Part shown: positions 49,922 through 58,591 of the stretch, in pieces
Numbering within the stretch: the first letter of the stretch is position 1
Layout of the letters: each line of letters begins with the position of its first letter
Assembly: GCA_965279115.1 (NCBI GenBank)
Contig: OZ257137.1
Location: 5,518,001 to 5,582,000, forward strand
Direction: 5' to 3'
DNA: 64,000 nucleotides
Source: JAEUOS01 sp965279115
GTDB taxonomy: Bacteria; Pseudomonadota; Gammaproteobacteria; Burkholderiales; JAEUOS01
Notes under the pieces: model-generated
The model's input: the letters and a program-made list of their open reading frames with translations, nothing else
The model's database searches: none
Told to the model about the DNA's origin: nothing
Position numbers and translations under genes: made by a program

Positions 49922-52231
49922 ATGACCACGCAAGTAACCGACACCTTCACCGGCACCGACGGCGCGGCGCTTGACTCGCGTGCCGGCGAAACCGGCGCGA
50001 CCTGGACCAAGGGCAGTGGGTATTCCGGTTCGGCGGTCATTGCCAGCAACCGCGTCCGCAGCAACTCCTCGTCGGGCGCGGTCTACTACTCCAGCGGCGT
50101 GGCCACCGTCGATGGCGAGTACGTCGAGGCGATCCTTGAGCATTTCACCGCGGCCGGCGCGGTCGGCGTGGGCGTGCGCGGCAACAGCACCACGCAGAAG
50201 CACTACTGCCTGATTATCGACGGCGCCACGCCGAAGTTGTATCGTTTCAACAGCAACGCCAGCGTCGACCTGCTGGCCACCGGCAGCGCGATCTCGGCCG
50301 GCGCGCACACCGTGCGCGTCACCTGCACCGGCACCGGCGCCACGGTCGATGTGGCCGTCCTCATCGATGGCGCCGCGCCCTTTGCCACCTACAGCGACAC
50401 CAGCGGCAACCGCATCACCGGCCTGGGCAAGGCCACCGTCTACAGCGCCACGGCGGCCACCACCAGCAGCACTGGCTGCCACATCGCCTCGATCACGCTC
50501 GAAGACCCGGCGGTGGCGGATTCGATCACTATCACCACGCCCGCGTCGCGGCGCGTGTTCCAGCGCGACGACGGCGCCAGCGTCGGCAGCATCAGCGTGG
50601 CCGGCGCCTACACCGGCACGCCCACCACCATCGAAGCGCGGCTGGTCGAGTACGGCACCAGCACTGCGGTGTCCGGCTTTGATTGGGCCGTCAAGGTGGC
50701 CTCGCCGTCCGGCAGCGCCTACAGCTTCAGCTTTACCAATGCGCCCTGCGGCGGCTGGTACAGCGTCCAGGTGCGCTGGAGCAACGACACCGGCGTCACG
50801 GCCACCAGCGGGCGCACCGGCGTCGGCATGCTGCTGTCGGTTACCGGCCAGTCGTTCGCGTATGGCTGGTTCCGCGTGTTCAGCTCGCCCACTCGCCTCG
50901 GTGGCGACTCCACGCTCACGCCGAACGACCTGTCGGCCGTGAGCGGCATCATCAACACCAACTCGACCTGGACGCTGCCGGACACCGCCGCCATGAATGC
51001 GGTGATCCAGTTCGCCAACGACATGATCAGCGCCACCGGCTGGCCGGTCGGCGTGATCGACAGCGCCTGGGACGGCTCCGGCCTGACCGTCACCGCCAAC
51101 GGCGGCAAGTGGGACAGCGCGACCGCCGGCCAGCCCTACGATCTCTGGAAAACCACCACCACCGCGCTCGGCGGCAAATACGAAGCCGTGCTGTGGGCGC
51201 AGGGCAACGCCGATGCCGCCTCGGGCGTGTCGCAGGCTACCTACGCCACCGCGCAGGACACCCTGTTCGCCAACTTCCGCAGCTACACCAGCCAAGCCAG
51301 CCTGCCGGTGATCGTGATGTACCTGCCGCGCAACACCGCCAGCAGCTACACCGACGCCAATGCCGAGAAGATCCGCGCCGCACACCGCGCCGTCTGCGAC
51401 GACAGCGTCACCTTCGGCATGAGCCTGGCCGATGCCACGCTCTCCAGCGACGGCGTGCACCCGATCGCCTCCGGCATGACGCTGTTCGGCCGCCGCGTGG
51501 CGCAGGCCGTCAAGTTCGCCGCCGGCCTGGCCACCTACGGCCGCGGCCCGAGCATCGCGCGGGTCGAGCAGATCAGCACCACCGTGTACGACGTGGTCCT
51601 GCGCAAGCGCGGCGGCACCGACTTCACGCCCACCACCGCCATCACCGGGTTTCGCGTGCTTGATGGCACCACGCCGGTCACGCCGTCGAGCGTGGTGCGG
51701 CAGTCCAGCAGCCGCATCCGCATCACCTTGCCGAGCGGCCCGGCGGGCGCGTTGACGGTGCAGTATCAGTACGGCGCCGCCATCACCATCACCGGCGCGG
51801 TCAAGGACAATTCGCTGGAGCTGCTGCCGCTGGAGCCGTCTGATGCGGTTGCGGTGTCGGCCGCCCTCACGCTGGCCTCGGTGGTGCGTGACGGTAGCGC
51901 TGCCGCCCTGGCCTCCACCACCGTGCGCTGGGCGTGGTTCGACGCGGCCACCATCAACACCGTGACCGACCCGTCCGACCAGGGCAGCCTCACCACCAAC
52001 GGCAGCGGGGCGTTCTCCATCACGCTGGACAACTCCGGCCTGGCCAGCGGCGACACCGGCTTCCTGGTGCTCTCCACCTCGGCCGGGGTGGCCGCCACCG
52101 AATCGCGCGGCGCGGCGCTGCCGTACCAGATCGGCACCGATCCGGCGGCTATCAACCTGCTCAACCAGCTGGGCAGCAACGGCAGTGGCACGGCCGGTAC
52201 CGGCTTCTCACGGCTTCAAGGAGGACACTAA
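49922..52231 (+). CDS. Virion protein with SGNH (sialate O-acetylesterase-like) domain
   Basis: 769 residues, beta-rich. A SGNH hydrolase core lies about 300-540: GQSFAYGW (Ser block), WAQGNADAA (Asn block) and SSDGVHPIASG (Asp-His block). The N-terminal part (about 1-200) is a lectin-like fold and the C-terminal part (from about 560) resembles phage structural repeats. A carbohydrate esterase in the virion would deacetylate surface sugars. Confidence 0.75.
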   Translation: MTTQVTDTFTGTDGAALDSRAGETGATWTKGSGYSGSAVIASNRVRSNSSSGAVYYSSGVATVDGEYVEAILEHFTAAGAVGVGVRGNSTTQKHYCLIIDGATPKLYRFNSNASVDLLATGSAISAGAHTVRVTCTGTGATVDVAVLIDGAAPFATYSDTSGNRITGLGKATVYSATAATTSSTGCHIASITLEDPAVADSITITTPASRRVFQRDDGASVGSISVAGAYTGTPTTIEARLVEYGTSTAVSGFDWAVKVASPSGSAYSFSFTNAPCGGWYSVQVRWSNDTGVTATSGRTGVGMLLSVTGQSFAYGWFRVFSSPTRLGGDSTLTPNDLSAVSGIINTNSTWTLPDTAAMNAVIQFANDMISATGWPVGVIDSAWDGSGLTVTANGGKWDSATAGQPYDLWKTTTTALGGKYEAVLWAQGNADAASGVSQATYATAQDTLFANFRSYTSQASLPVIVMYLPRNTASSYTDANAEKIRAAHRAVCDDSVTFGMSLADATLSSDGVHPIASGMTLFGRRVAQAVKFAAGLATYGRGPSIARVEQISTTVYDVVLRKRGGTDFTPTTAITGFRVLDGTTPVTPSSVVRQSSSRIRITLPSGPAGALTVQYQYGAAITITGAVKDNSLELLPLEPSDAVAVSAALTLASVVRDGSAAALASTTVRWAWFDAATINTVTDPSDQGSLTTNGSGAFSITLDNSGLASGDTGFLVLSTSAGVAATESRGAALPYQIGTDPAAINLLNQLGSNGSGTAGTGFSRLQGGH

Positions 52232-52903
52232 ATGCGCGAGCGCATACCGCAGGGCGGCACCACGCGTGTCACGTTCGACGCCTACCTGGCCAGCGATCAC
52301 CTGACGGCGGCCACCGGCAAGACCATTGCCGTGACGCTGTCCAAAAACGGCGGCGCGTTCGGCAATCCGGCCGCCGGCGCGACCAACGCCACCGAGATCG
52401 GCAGCGGCAGCTATTACGTCGATGTGCCCACCGGCGACAAGTCCACCGCCGGCCCGCTCATCGTGCGCGGAACCGAAGGCACCATCGACCCGGTCAAGCT
52501 GCATTTCGATGTGGTCTCGGACATCGAGACGCTGAACACGCTGATCACCGCCATCAAGGCGAAGACGGACAACCTGCCGGTCGACCCGGCCGACGCCAGC
52601 GACATCGTCGCCGCCTTCAGCGCGCTGACCACGCTGCTGTCGTCCACCGGCATCGCGCTCACCAGCGCCGAGCGCACCACGCTGGCCGGTGTGCTGCTCA
52701 CCACCGCCGGCACTGAAGCCTACCGCGCCGACGGCGCGGCGCCCACGCTCATGCAGGCGCTGTGCGAGTTGCTTGCCCATATGGGCGAGGTCAGTATCAG
52801 CGGCACCGTCAAGACGCTCAAGCGTTTCGACGGCAGCACCACCGCCGCGACGTACACGCTCAACGACGCCAGCACGCCCACCGCGGTGACGCGCGCCACA
52901 TGA
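52232..52903 (+). CDS. Structural protein with common phage C-terminal domain
   Basis: 223 residues. The first 90 are beta-rich; the end (FDGSTTAATYTLNDASTP and TAVTRAT) is a phage motif. Starts directly after the esterase stop. Position suggests tail or head decoration; not named. Confidence 0.6.
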   Translation: MRERIPQGGTTRVTFDAYLASDHLTAATGKTIAVTLSKNGGAFGNPAAGATNATEIGSGSYYVDVPTGDKSTAGPLIVRGTEGTIDPVKLHFDVVSDIETLNTLITAIKAKTDNLPVDPADASDIVAAFSALTTLLSSTGIALTSAERTTLAGVLLTTAGTEAYRADGAAPTLMQALCELLAHMGEVSISGTVKTLKRFDGSTTAATYTLNDASTPTAVTRAT

Positions 52904-53085
52904 GCGCCTCCGCACTGCTCACCGCCGGCGTCGGCGGCTTTGGCACCATCAGTCGCGTGGTGTTGGTGGGGTTTGCCCCCAGTTTTGCGGCCACCAACGT
53001 GGCGTTCGACCCGCGCTTCCTGATCAAAATGCCGGCCGGCGGCACCATCGTCGCCGCGCCGCGCTTCACTGGCAGAGTGCAATGA
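52900..53085 (+). CDS. Small phage protein
   Basis: 61 residues, MSASALLTAGVGGFGTISRVVL, partly hydrophobic. ATGA overlaps on both sides. No function recognised. Confidence 0.5.
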   Translation: MSASALLTAGVGGFGTISRVVLVGFAPSFAATNVAFDPRFLIKMPAGGTIVAAPRFTGRVQ

Positions 53086-53438
53086 GCATCTACTTCAAGC
53101 GCAAGAAAGACCCGCACGAAAAACTGGTGCTCACGTTCGACTTCACCGGCGAGCTGGCCACCGGCGAAACCCTCACCGGCACGCCCACCGTCACCTATGC
53201 CACCGTCGAGGGTACCGACGCCAGCCCGTCCGCGCTGGACAACGGCACCGGGGCGATCAACGCCAGCGCCATCACGCCGCTGGTCGGCCCGGTCATCGCC
53301 ATCGGCAAGGCCTTCCAGCAGCCGGTGCAGGGCGGGTCCGACGGCTGCGTGTACAGCGTGCACGTGCTGGCCGCCACCAGCAACAGCAACAAGGTGCTCG
53401 CGCTCACCGGGCTGCTGCGCGTGGAAGAGGGTGCCTGA
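53082..53438 (+). CDS. Small structural protein
   Basis: 118 residues. IYFKRKKDPHEKLVLTFDFT opens a beta-sandwich-like protein (TGTPTVTYATVEGTD). Similar proteins lie before head-tail genes in related phages. Not named. Confidence 0.55.
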   Translation: MSIYFKRKKDPHEKLVLTFDFTGELATGETLTGTPTVTYATVEGTDASPSALDNGTGAINASAITPLVGPVIAIGKAFQQPVQGGSDGCVYSVHVLAATSNSNKVLALTGLLRVEEGA

Positions 53439-53731
53439 TGGACTGGTCGCGCCACATGCGCCCCATCATCGAGCGGCTGGGGGAAGACACCACCCTGCGC
53501 TCGCTGGCCACCACCGGCACCGCCACCGTGCGCGCCCTGTACATCGCCCCGTTCGCGCGTGCGCTGGACATCGTGCCCACCAACCGCCCGCAGGTCGCTT
53601 TCATGAGCGACGACGCGCCCGACCTGGCCATGGGCGATCTCATCACCCTGCGCGGCACCGAGTACCGCGTGGTCGAAGTCCAGCCGGATCCGGTGTCCGA
53701 AGTCACCGTCTGCCCGCTCGAGGAGGTGTAA
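53438..53731 (+). CDS. Head-tail attachment protein (FII-like)
   Basis: 97 residues. RMxxII-type start (MDWSRHMRPIIERLG), central AFMSDDAPDLAMGDLITLRG and VVEVQPDPVSEVTVCPLEE fit the FII / Phage_attach family. Position before Z and U is the lambda order. Confidence 0.72.
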   Translation: MDWSRHMRPIIERLGEDTTLRSLATTGTATVRALYIAPFARALDIVPTNRPQVAFMSDDAPDLAMGDLITLRGTEYRVVEVQPDPVSEVTVCPLEEV

Positions 53732-53733
53732 CC

Positions 53734-54309
53734 ATGCGCCTAGACATCCGCGAAAACATCCAGGCCGCCACCCTGAGCCTCACCGCCATCCCGGAAAAGG
53801 CCACCAAGCAGGCCACCGTGCGCGCGTTGAACCGCACCATCACCAGCGTGCGCGCCCAGGCCGCGCGCGAGATGCGTAAGGACTACGGCAGCCTGCCCAT
53901 CCGCATCCTCAAGGCGATGATGAAGTTCACCCGCGCCAACACGGCCACGCTCACCGCCAAGCTCACGTTTTCCAACAAGCGCATCCCGCTCATCCGCTGG
54001 AACGCCGTGCAGACCTCGCGCGGGGTGCGCGTCAAGGGGCCCAAGAACATGGAAACCTGGACCGGCGATCCGATCACCACCGAGATGCTGAACAACGCCT
54101 TCATCCAAACCGCCCGCAGCAACGGCGTCAAAAACGTGTACATCCGCGTCGCCGGCAGCAAGCGCTACCCCATCGAAGGCATCGTCGTGGCAAGCCTCGC
54201 CGCCACCTACGTGGAAGGCAGGATCAGCGCCGCGCTCAACACCGCCGCGCGGCTCAAGTTCCAGGAAAACTTCGTGCGCGAACTGCGCTTCGCGCTAGGA
54301 GCCACCTGA
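53734..54309 (+). CDS. Minor tail protein Z-like
   Basis: 191 residues, basic, helical N terminus: ATKQATVRALNRTITSVRAQ, then PIRILKAMMKFTRANTATLT. Matches the gpZ family that helps tail attachment. Ends where the U gene starts. Confidence 0.8.
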   Translation: MRLDIRENIQAATLSLTAIPEKATKQATVRALNRTITSVRAQAAREMRKDYGSLPIRILKAMMKFTRANTATLTAKLTFSNKRIPLIRWNAVQTSRGVRVKGPKNMETWTGDPITTEMLNNAFIQTARSNGVKNVYIRVAGSKRYPIEGIVVASLAATYVEGRISAALNTAARLKFQENFVRELRFALGAT

Positions 54310-54764
54310 TGGCCCACGTCCGCACCCAGATCCGCAACGCCCTGGCCACCCTGCTGGGCGCGCTGCCCAGCAGCGGCGAAAACGTCTTCCGGGCCACCGG
54401 CCGCACCATCCCGGAATCGCAGCTGCCCGCGCTCATCATCGGCGTGGGTGGCGAGACCATCACCGCCGCCAGCATCCACGGCCCGGATCTGCTCGAGCGC
54501 GAAGTCACGCTCACCATCACGATGGTGGCCATGGCCACGGACGAACTCGACGAAACCCTCGACCAGATCATCGCCGAGGTGGAAACCACGCTCAACGAAG
54601 CCGGCACCACCGATCTGCTCGATGGGCTGTTGAAGCTCAACGACTTCGAAGAACTTTCCGAGATCGAGATCGACAACACCGGCAAAAAGCCCGTCGGCCG
54701 CCAGGTCATGACCCGCCGCGGCCTGTACTACACCAGCACGGACGACCCCACCACCGCGCAGTAG
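54309..54764 (+). CDS. Tail terminator protein U-like
   Basis: 151 residues. FRATGRTIPESQLPALIIGV, REVTLTITMVAMATDELDE and KKPVGRQVMTRRGLYYTST are typical of the U family. Caps the tail tube. Overlaps Z by one base. Confidence 0.8.
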   Translation: MAHVRTQIRNALATLLGALPSSGENVFRATGRTIPESQLPALIIGVGGETITAASIHGPDLLEREVTLTITMVAMATDELDETLDQIIAEVETTLNEAGTTDLLDGLLKLNDFEELSEIEIDNTGKKPVGRQVMTRRGLYYTSTDDPTTAQ

Positions 54765-54852
54765 ATGCACCGTTCCTAGGTCGAGTTGGTCTTCGGACCA
54801 GCCCGCGGGAGGCAAGTCGCAAGGCTTGCTTCCGTCTCTTCGCAGTCCCACC

Positions 54853-54888
54853 GCCCGCCCGTGCACCCGCATCGGCGGGCTTTTTTTT
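54853..54888 (+). terminator. Terminator before the tail tube gene
   Basis: GCCCGCC (54853-54859) pairs with GGCGGGC (54874-54880) and eight T follow. It lies 19 bases before the tail tube start. The gap 54765-54907 holds no gene. Confidence 0.75.
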
Positions 54889-54907
54889 GCCCGAAAAGGA
54901 GCCTCCC

Positions 54908-55552
54908 ATGGGAGTCAAAGTCTGGTCCAAAGTGGCCATCGCGGTCCAGTCCGCGCTCGCCACCGCTCTCACCGTCACCGGCATCACCAAGGCCAACCCG
55001 GCCGTGGTCACCTATACCGGAACCGACCCCACCAACGGCGACTACATCCTGATGAAAGTCCAGGGCATGTACCAGCTCGATTACAAGGTCGTGCGCGCCG
55101 CCAACGTCTCCGGTGGCGGCAACACCTTCGAATGCGAGGGCGTCGACTCCACCAGCTACGACACCTTCAGCAGCGGCACGGCGGAGGTGATCACCTTCGG
55201 CACCACGCTCTCCATCGTCAGCGACGTGTCGGCCTCCGGCGGCGACCCCGAGTTCATCGACGTGACCACGATTCACGACGACATCAACAAGCAGATCCCG
55301 GGAAACTTCAGCGCCATCGTGTACAACATGACGGCCAACTGGGACCCGGCCGACGCCGGCTTGATCGCCCTCAAGGCCGCCAGCGACCTGAAGGCCATCC
55401 GCTGCGTGCGCATCACGTTCAGCGACAACACCCGGGTCGCGTTCGCCGGTTATGTCGCGGCTTCCGGTGTACCGACCGGCAGCGCCAAGGCCAAGGTCGC
55501 CACGCCGATCGCCATCACGGCGTACGGCCGGCCCTCGATGTTCGCGACCTGA
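54908..55552 (+). CDS. Major tail tube protein (V-like)
   Basis: 214 residues. GVKVWSKVAIAVQSALATAL opens the tail tube fold (ISITGITKANPAVVT-like, then TFECEGVDSTSYDTFSSGTA and IPGNFSAIVYNMTANWDPAD). ATG 54908 after AAAAGGAGCC. Probably the most abundant tail protein. Confidence 0.85.
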   Translation: MGVKVWSKVAIAVQSALATALTVTGITKANPAVVTYTGTDPTNGDYILMKVQGMYQLDYKVVRAANVSGGGNTFECEGVDSTSYDTFSSGTAEVITFGTTLSIVSDVSASGGDPEFIDVTTIHDDINKQIPGNFSAIVYNMTANWDPADAGLIALKAASDLKAIRCVRITFSDNTRVAFAGYVAASGVPTGSAKAKVATPIAITAYGRPSMFAT

Positions 55553-55941
55553 TGGCCATCGCGCGCAACCAGGCCAAGCCTCCGGTTTTGCCCAAGGAGG
55601 CCGTCGACGTCCCGGAGATCGGCGGCGAAGTCATCGTGCGCGGGCTGCTCCTGACCGAGCGGCTCGCCATGTTTGTGGAGAACCTCCCTGCTACCGATGT
55701 CGTCCCCGCCACCTCCGATGTCGTCCCCGCGCAAGCGGGGACCCAGGCGTCCGGCCCCGACCGCTACATCCACATCCCGCGCATGCTCGCCCGCACCGTA
55801 CTGGCCAGCGACGGCGACCCGCTGTGGAGCGAGGCGCAGTGGCAGGAATTCGGCGCCGTCAACTTCGAGGCCTCGCTGCGGCTCTTCCGGGTGGCGCAGC
55901 GGCTCTCCGGCCTCGACGTCGAGGAAGCAAGAAAAAACTGA
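55552..55941 (+). CDS. Tail assembly chaperone G (0 frame)
   Basis: 129 residues, starting on an ATGA overlap. VIVRGLLLTERLAMFVENL and QEFGAVNFEASLRLFRVAQRL fit tail assembly chaperones. The end is EEARKN, with A AAA AAC at 55932-55938 as a slippery heptamer just before TGA. A REP-like insert gives VVPATSDVVPAQAGTQ near residues 50-65. The -1 product is the GT protein below. Confidence 0.75.
   Translation: MAIARNQAKPPVLPKEAVDVPEIGGEVIVRGLLLTERLAMFVENLPATDVVPATSDVVPAQAGTQASGPDRYIHIPRMLARTVLASDGDPLWSEAQWQEFGAVNFEASLRLFRVAQRLSGLDVEEARKN
55698..55747 (+). repeat. REP-like palindrome, copy 3, plus half-copy
   Basis: A full copy at 55719-55747 (arms CCCCGCGC / GCGGGG with AA) is preceded by a left-half copy (TGTCGTCCCCGCC at 55698). 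Both are in frame inside the tail chaperone gene. Confidence 0.7.
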
Positions 55942-56267
55942 TTGAGCGGCCCGACCTGCGCTTCGCACTGCTGTTGACGCGCACGCTGGGCCGCACCCTT
56001 CAGGAACTGGGCGAAACCATGACCGCCTGGGAATTCGCCCTCCACTGGGCGGAGTACCAGCGCGAGCCCTGGGGCGACGTGCGCGTCGACGTCGCCGGCG
56101 CCGTCACCGCCCGCACCCTGGCGGAGATCAACCGCGACCGCGAAAAACGCCGCGAGCCATTCGGGCTTGCCGACTTCATGCCCTTTGCGCCCCAGCCCGA
56201 AGCCGAACGCGTCGAGGCCGGCACCGCGCAGGACATGTTCGACCAACTCAACGGAGTCCACAAGTGA
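55938..56267 (+). CDS. Tail assembly chaperone T part (read by -1 frameshift)
   Basis: The open frame after the slip begins CTGATTGAGCGG (LIERPDLRF) and ends at 56267, 109 residues; joined to G it gives a 238-residue GT product. No start codon with a ribosome site is near its beginning, which supports the frameshift. It bridges to the tape measure, as in lambda. Confidence 0.75.
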   Translation: MIERPDLRFALLLTRTLGRTLQELGETMTAWEFALHWAEYQREPWGDVRVDVAGAVTARTLAEINRDREKRREPFGLADFMPFAPQPEAERVEAGTAQDMFDQLNGVHK

Positions 56268-58588
56268 GCCAGAATCCACCGCCGGTGCAGTTGGTTCTGA
56301 CCGCCCGCGACGAGACCCGCGCCGCCATCCAGTCCGCCGTGGGCGGGCTGGAGCAGTTGAAAGGCAGCGCCAGCAACCTGCAGGGCCTGCTCGCCGGCGC
56401 CGCCGCCGCGTTCGCCGGGCTGGCCGCGGTGCAGCAGTTCCGCAACTTCGTCTCCGCCGCCGCGGCCATGGACGATCTGGCGGAAAAAACCGGTGCTTCG
56501 GTCGAAAAGCTGTCCGCCCTGGCCGGTGTGGCCAAGATCAGCGGCGTCTCCATCGACGTCGTCGAAAACTCCCTCACGCGGCTCGCCAAGGGCCTCGCCG
56601 GTGCGGATGAAGAAAGCAAGGGCGCCGGCAACGCGCTCGCCGCCCTGGGCCTGAAAGCGGAGGAACTCAAGAAACTCGACACCGCCGATGCGTTGAAGCG
56701 CGTCGCCGACGAGCTCAACAAGTACAAAGACGGCGCCGGCAAGACCGCGCTGGCCATCGATCTCCTCGGCAAGTCCGGTGCACAAGCCCTGCCGTACCTG
56801 AAGGACCTGGCCGAAACCGAAAAGCTGGTCGGCAAGCTCACCGCCGAACAGGCCGCGCAAGCCGAGAACCTCGAAAAGAACCTGGTGCGGCTGTCCGCCA
56901 CCACCAGTGGCGCGTGGAAGGAATTCGCCGCCGCGGTGCTGCCCACGGTGGACACCTTCATCCAGGGCCTGCTGGAGGCCGCCAACAAGAGCGGCGGCCT
57001 GCGCGACGAGATCAAGCGCCTCGCCGCCGACGGCACCCTGCAGGCCTGGGCCGAAAACGCCGCCATCGGCGTGGCCTACGTGGTGGACGCGTTCAAGAAC
57101 ATCATCGGCCTGATGCCGGTGCTGATCGCCGAGGCCAAGGTGTTCGCCTCAGGCTTCGAGCTCGCGTTCGCGAAGTTCAAGTCGCAGAACATGCAGTCCA
57201 CCGAGCGCGAGCGCTTTCTCTCGCAGATCCGCAAGGAGAAAGCCGAGGCCGAAAACGCCCTCGGTGGCGCGGTCGCCAAGTTCCTCGACACCACCCAGTT
57301 CAGCGCCACCATTCGTACACAGTTCGCCGCGCTGCGTGCCGCCGGCGGTGCAAGTTCGCCCGACCAGAAGCCCGGCCTCGACTACAGCAGCCGGGTGGAG
57401 AAGGACAAGGCCAAGGCGCAGGACGCGCTCAAAGCCATCGAAGGCTACGTCGACGGCATCCGCGAGCAGCTGGTCGGCGTCACCGAAGGCGAGTTCGAGA
57501 AGATGCGCCGCAAGGCGCTCGACGTGTTCACCAAGGTGGACTTCGGCGGCCTCTCGGTGCAGGACCAGAAGCGCTTCCGCGAGTTCTTCAGCCAGGCGTG
57601 GAACGACATCGACCGCCTCGACAAGCGCGCCCAGGACGCCGTCGCGCTCAAGCAGCTGGCCGATACCTTCGACGTGCTCGCACGCGAGGCGCAGGCGGTG
57701 GCCACGGCCGTGGCCGGCTTCTCCGACGCCATGAGCCTGCAGGCGCGCGACCTGCAGTTCGAGCTCGACATGGTCGGCAAGCTCGCCAGCGAACGCCAGC
57801 GCCTCACCATGCTGCGCAAGATCGACGCCGACGCCGTGCGCGCCATCGCCCAGGCCAACGCCGCCAACCCCGAAAACGGCGCCCCGGCCGAAGAGATCGC
57901 CAAGATCTACGCCCGCGCCGAGGCCGCCAAGGCGGCCGTCAGCGACCTGAACGAACAGATCCTCACCAAAAGCCGCGACGGCTTCACCGGCCTGCAGTCC
58001 GCCGCCGGCGAGTACTTCAGCCGCATCACCAACGACGCGCAGAACTTCGGCGCGGCCTTCACCAACATCATGGGTTCGGTGGAGAACAGCTTTGTCGAGT
58101 TCGCCAAGACCGGCAAGTTCGAGTTCAAGGGGCTGGTCAGCAGCATCATCGGCGAACTCATCCGCCTGGAAGCGCGCCGCACCATCACCGCGCCGATCTC
58201 CGCCGCGCTGGCCGGTGCCGGCGGCATCGGCGGGCTGTTCAGCGGCCTGTTCGGTGGCGGCTCTTCGACGGCGTCGGACGCCTTCAACGGCTTCCGTCCG
58301 CCCGGCTTTGCCGCTGGCGGCCTGCCCGATGTCGGGCGCATCTCCATGGTCGGCGAAAACGGCCCCGGACTTTTCGTGCCCGACATCGCCGGCACCGTCG
58401 TCCCCAACCACGCCCTGGGCGGCACCACCAACCAGTTCGACATCGCCATCGACGCCCGCGGCGCCGATGCCGGCGTCGCCGAGCGCATCGAGCAGGGCGT
58501 CACGCGCGCGGTCGCGCTTTCGGTGCAGGCGGTCGCCGCGCAGGCCAACCGCGGCGGCAGCTACGCCCGCAGCGTGGGGAGGCGCTAA
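56264..58588 (+). CDS. Tail tape measure protein (H-like)
   Basis: 774 residues starting at GTG 56264. Long helical stretches (ASVEKLSALAGVAKISGVSI, coiled coil about 370-550), hydrophobic spans (LAGAAAAFAGLAAV; SAALAGAGGIGGLFSGLFGG) and the typical end GFAAGGLPDVGRISMVGENGPG. It sets tail length: at about 1.5 angstroms per helical residue about 115 nm (inference). Confidence 0.88.
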   Translation: MSQNPPPVQLVLTARDETRAAIQSAVGGLEQLKGSASNLQGLLAGAAAAFAGLAAVQQFRNFVSAAAAMDDLAEKTGASVEKLSALAGVAKISGVSIDVVENSLTRLAKGLAGADEESKGAGNALAALGLKAEELKKLDTADALKRVADELNKYKDGAGKTALAIDLLGKSGAQALPYLKDLAETEKLVGKLTAEQAAQAENLEKNLVRLSATTSGAWKEFAAAVLPTVDTFIQGLLEAANKSGGLRDEIKRLAADGTLQAWAENAAIGVAYVVDAFKNIIGLMPVLIAEAKVFASGFELAFAKFKSQNMQSTERERFLSQIRKEKAEAENALGGAVAKFLDTTQFSATIRTQFAALRAAGGASSPDQKPGLDYSSRVEKDKAKAQDALKAIEGYVDGIREQLVGVTEGEFEKMRRKALDVFTKVDFGGLSVQDQKRFREFFSQAWNDIDRLDKRAQDAVALKQLADTFDVLAREAQAVATAVAGFSDAMSLQARDLQFELDMVGKLASERQRLTMLRKIDADAVRAIAQANAANPENGAPAEEIAKIYARAEAAKAAVSDLNEQILTKSRDGFTGLQSAAGEYFSRITNDAQNFGAAFTNIMGSVENSFVEFAKTGKFEFKGLVSSIIGELIRLEARRTITAPISAALAGAGGIGGLFSGLFGGGSSTASDAFNGFRPPGFAAGGLPDVGRISMVGENGPGLFVPDIAGTVVPNHALGGTTNQFDIAIDARGADAGVAERIEQGVTRAVALSVQAVAAQANRGGSYARSVGRR

Positions 58589-58591
58589 CCC

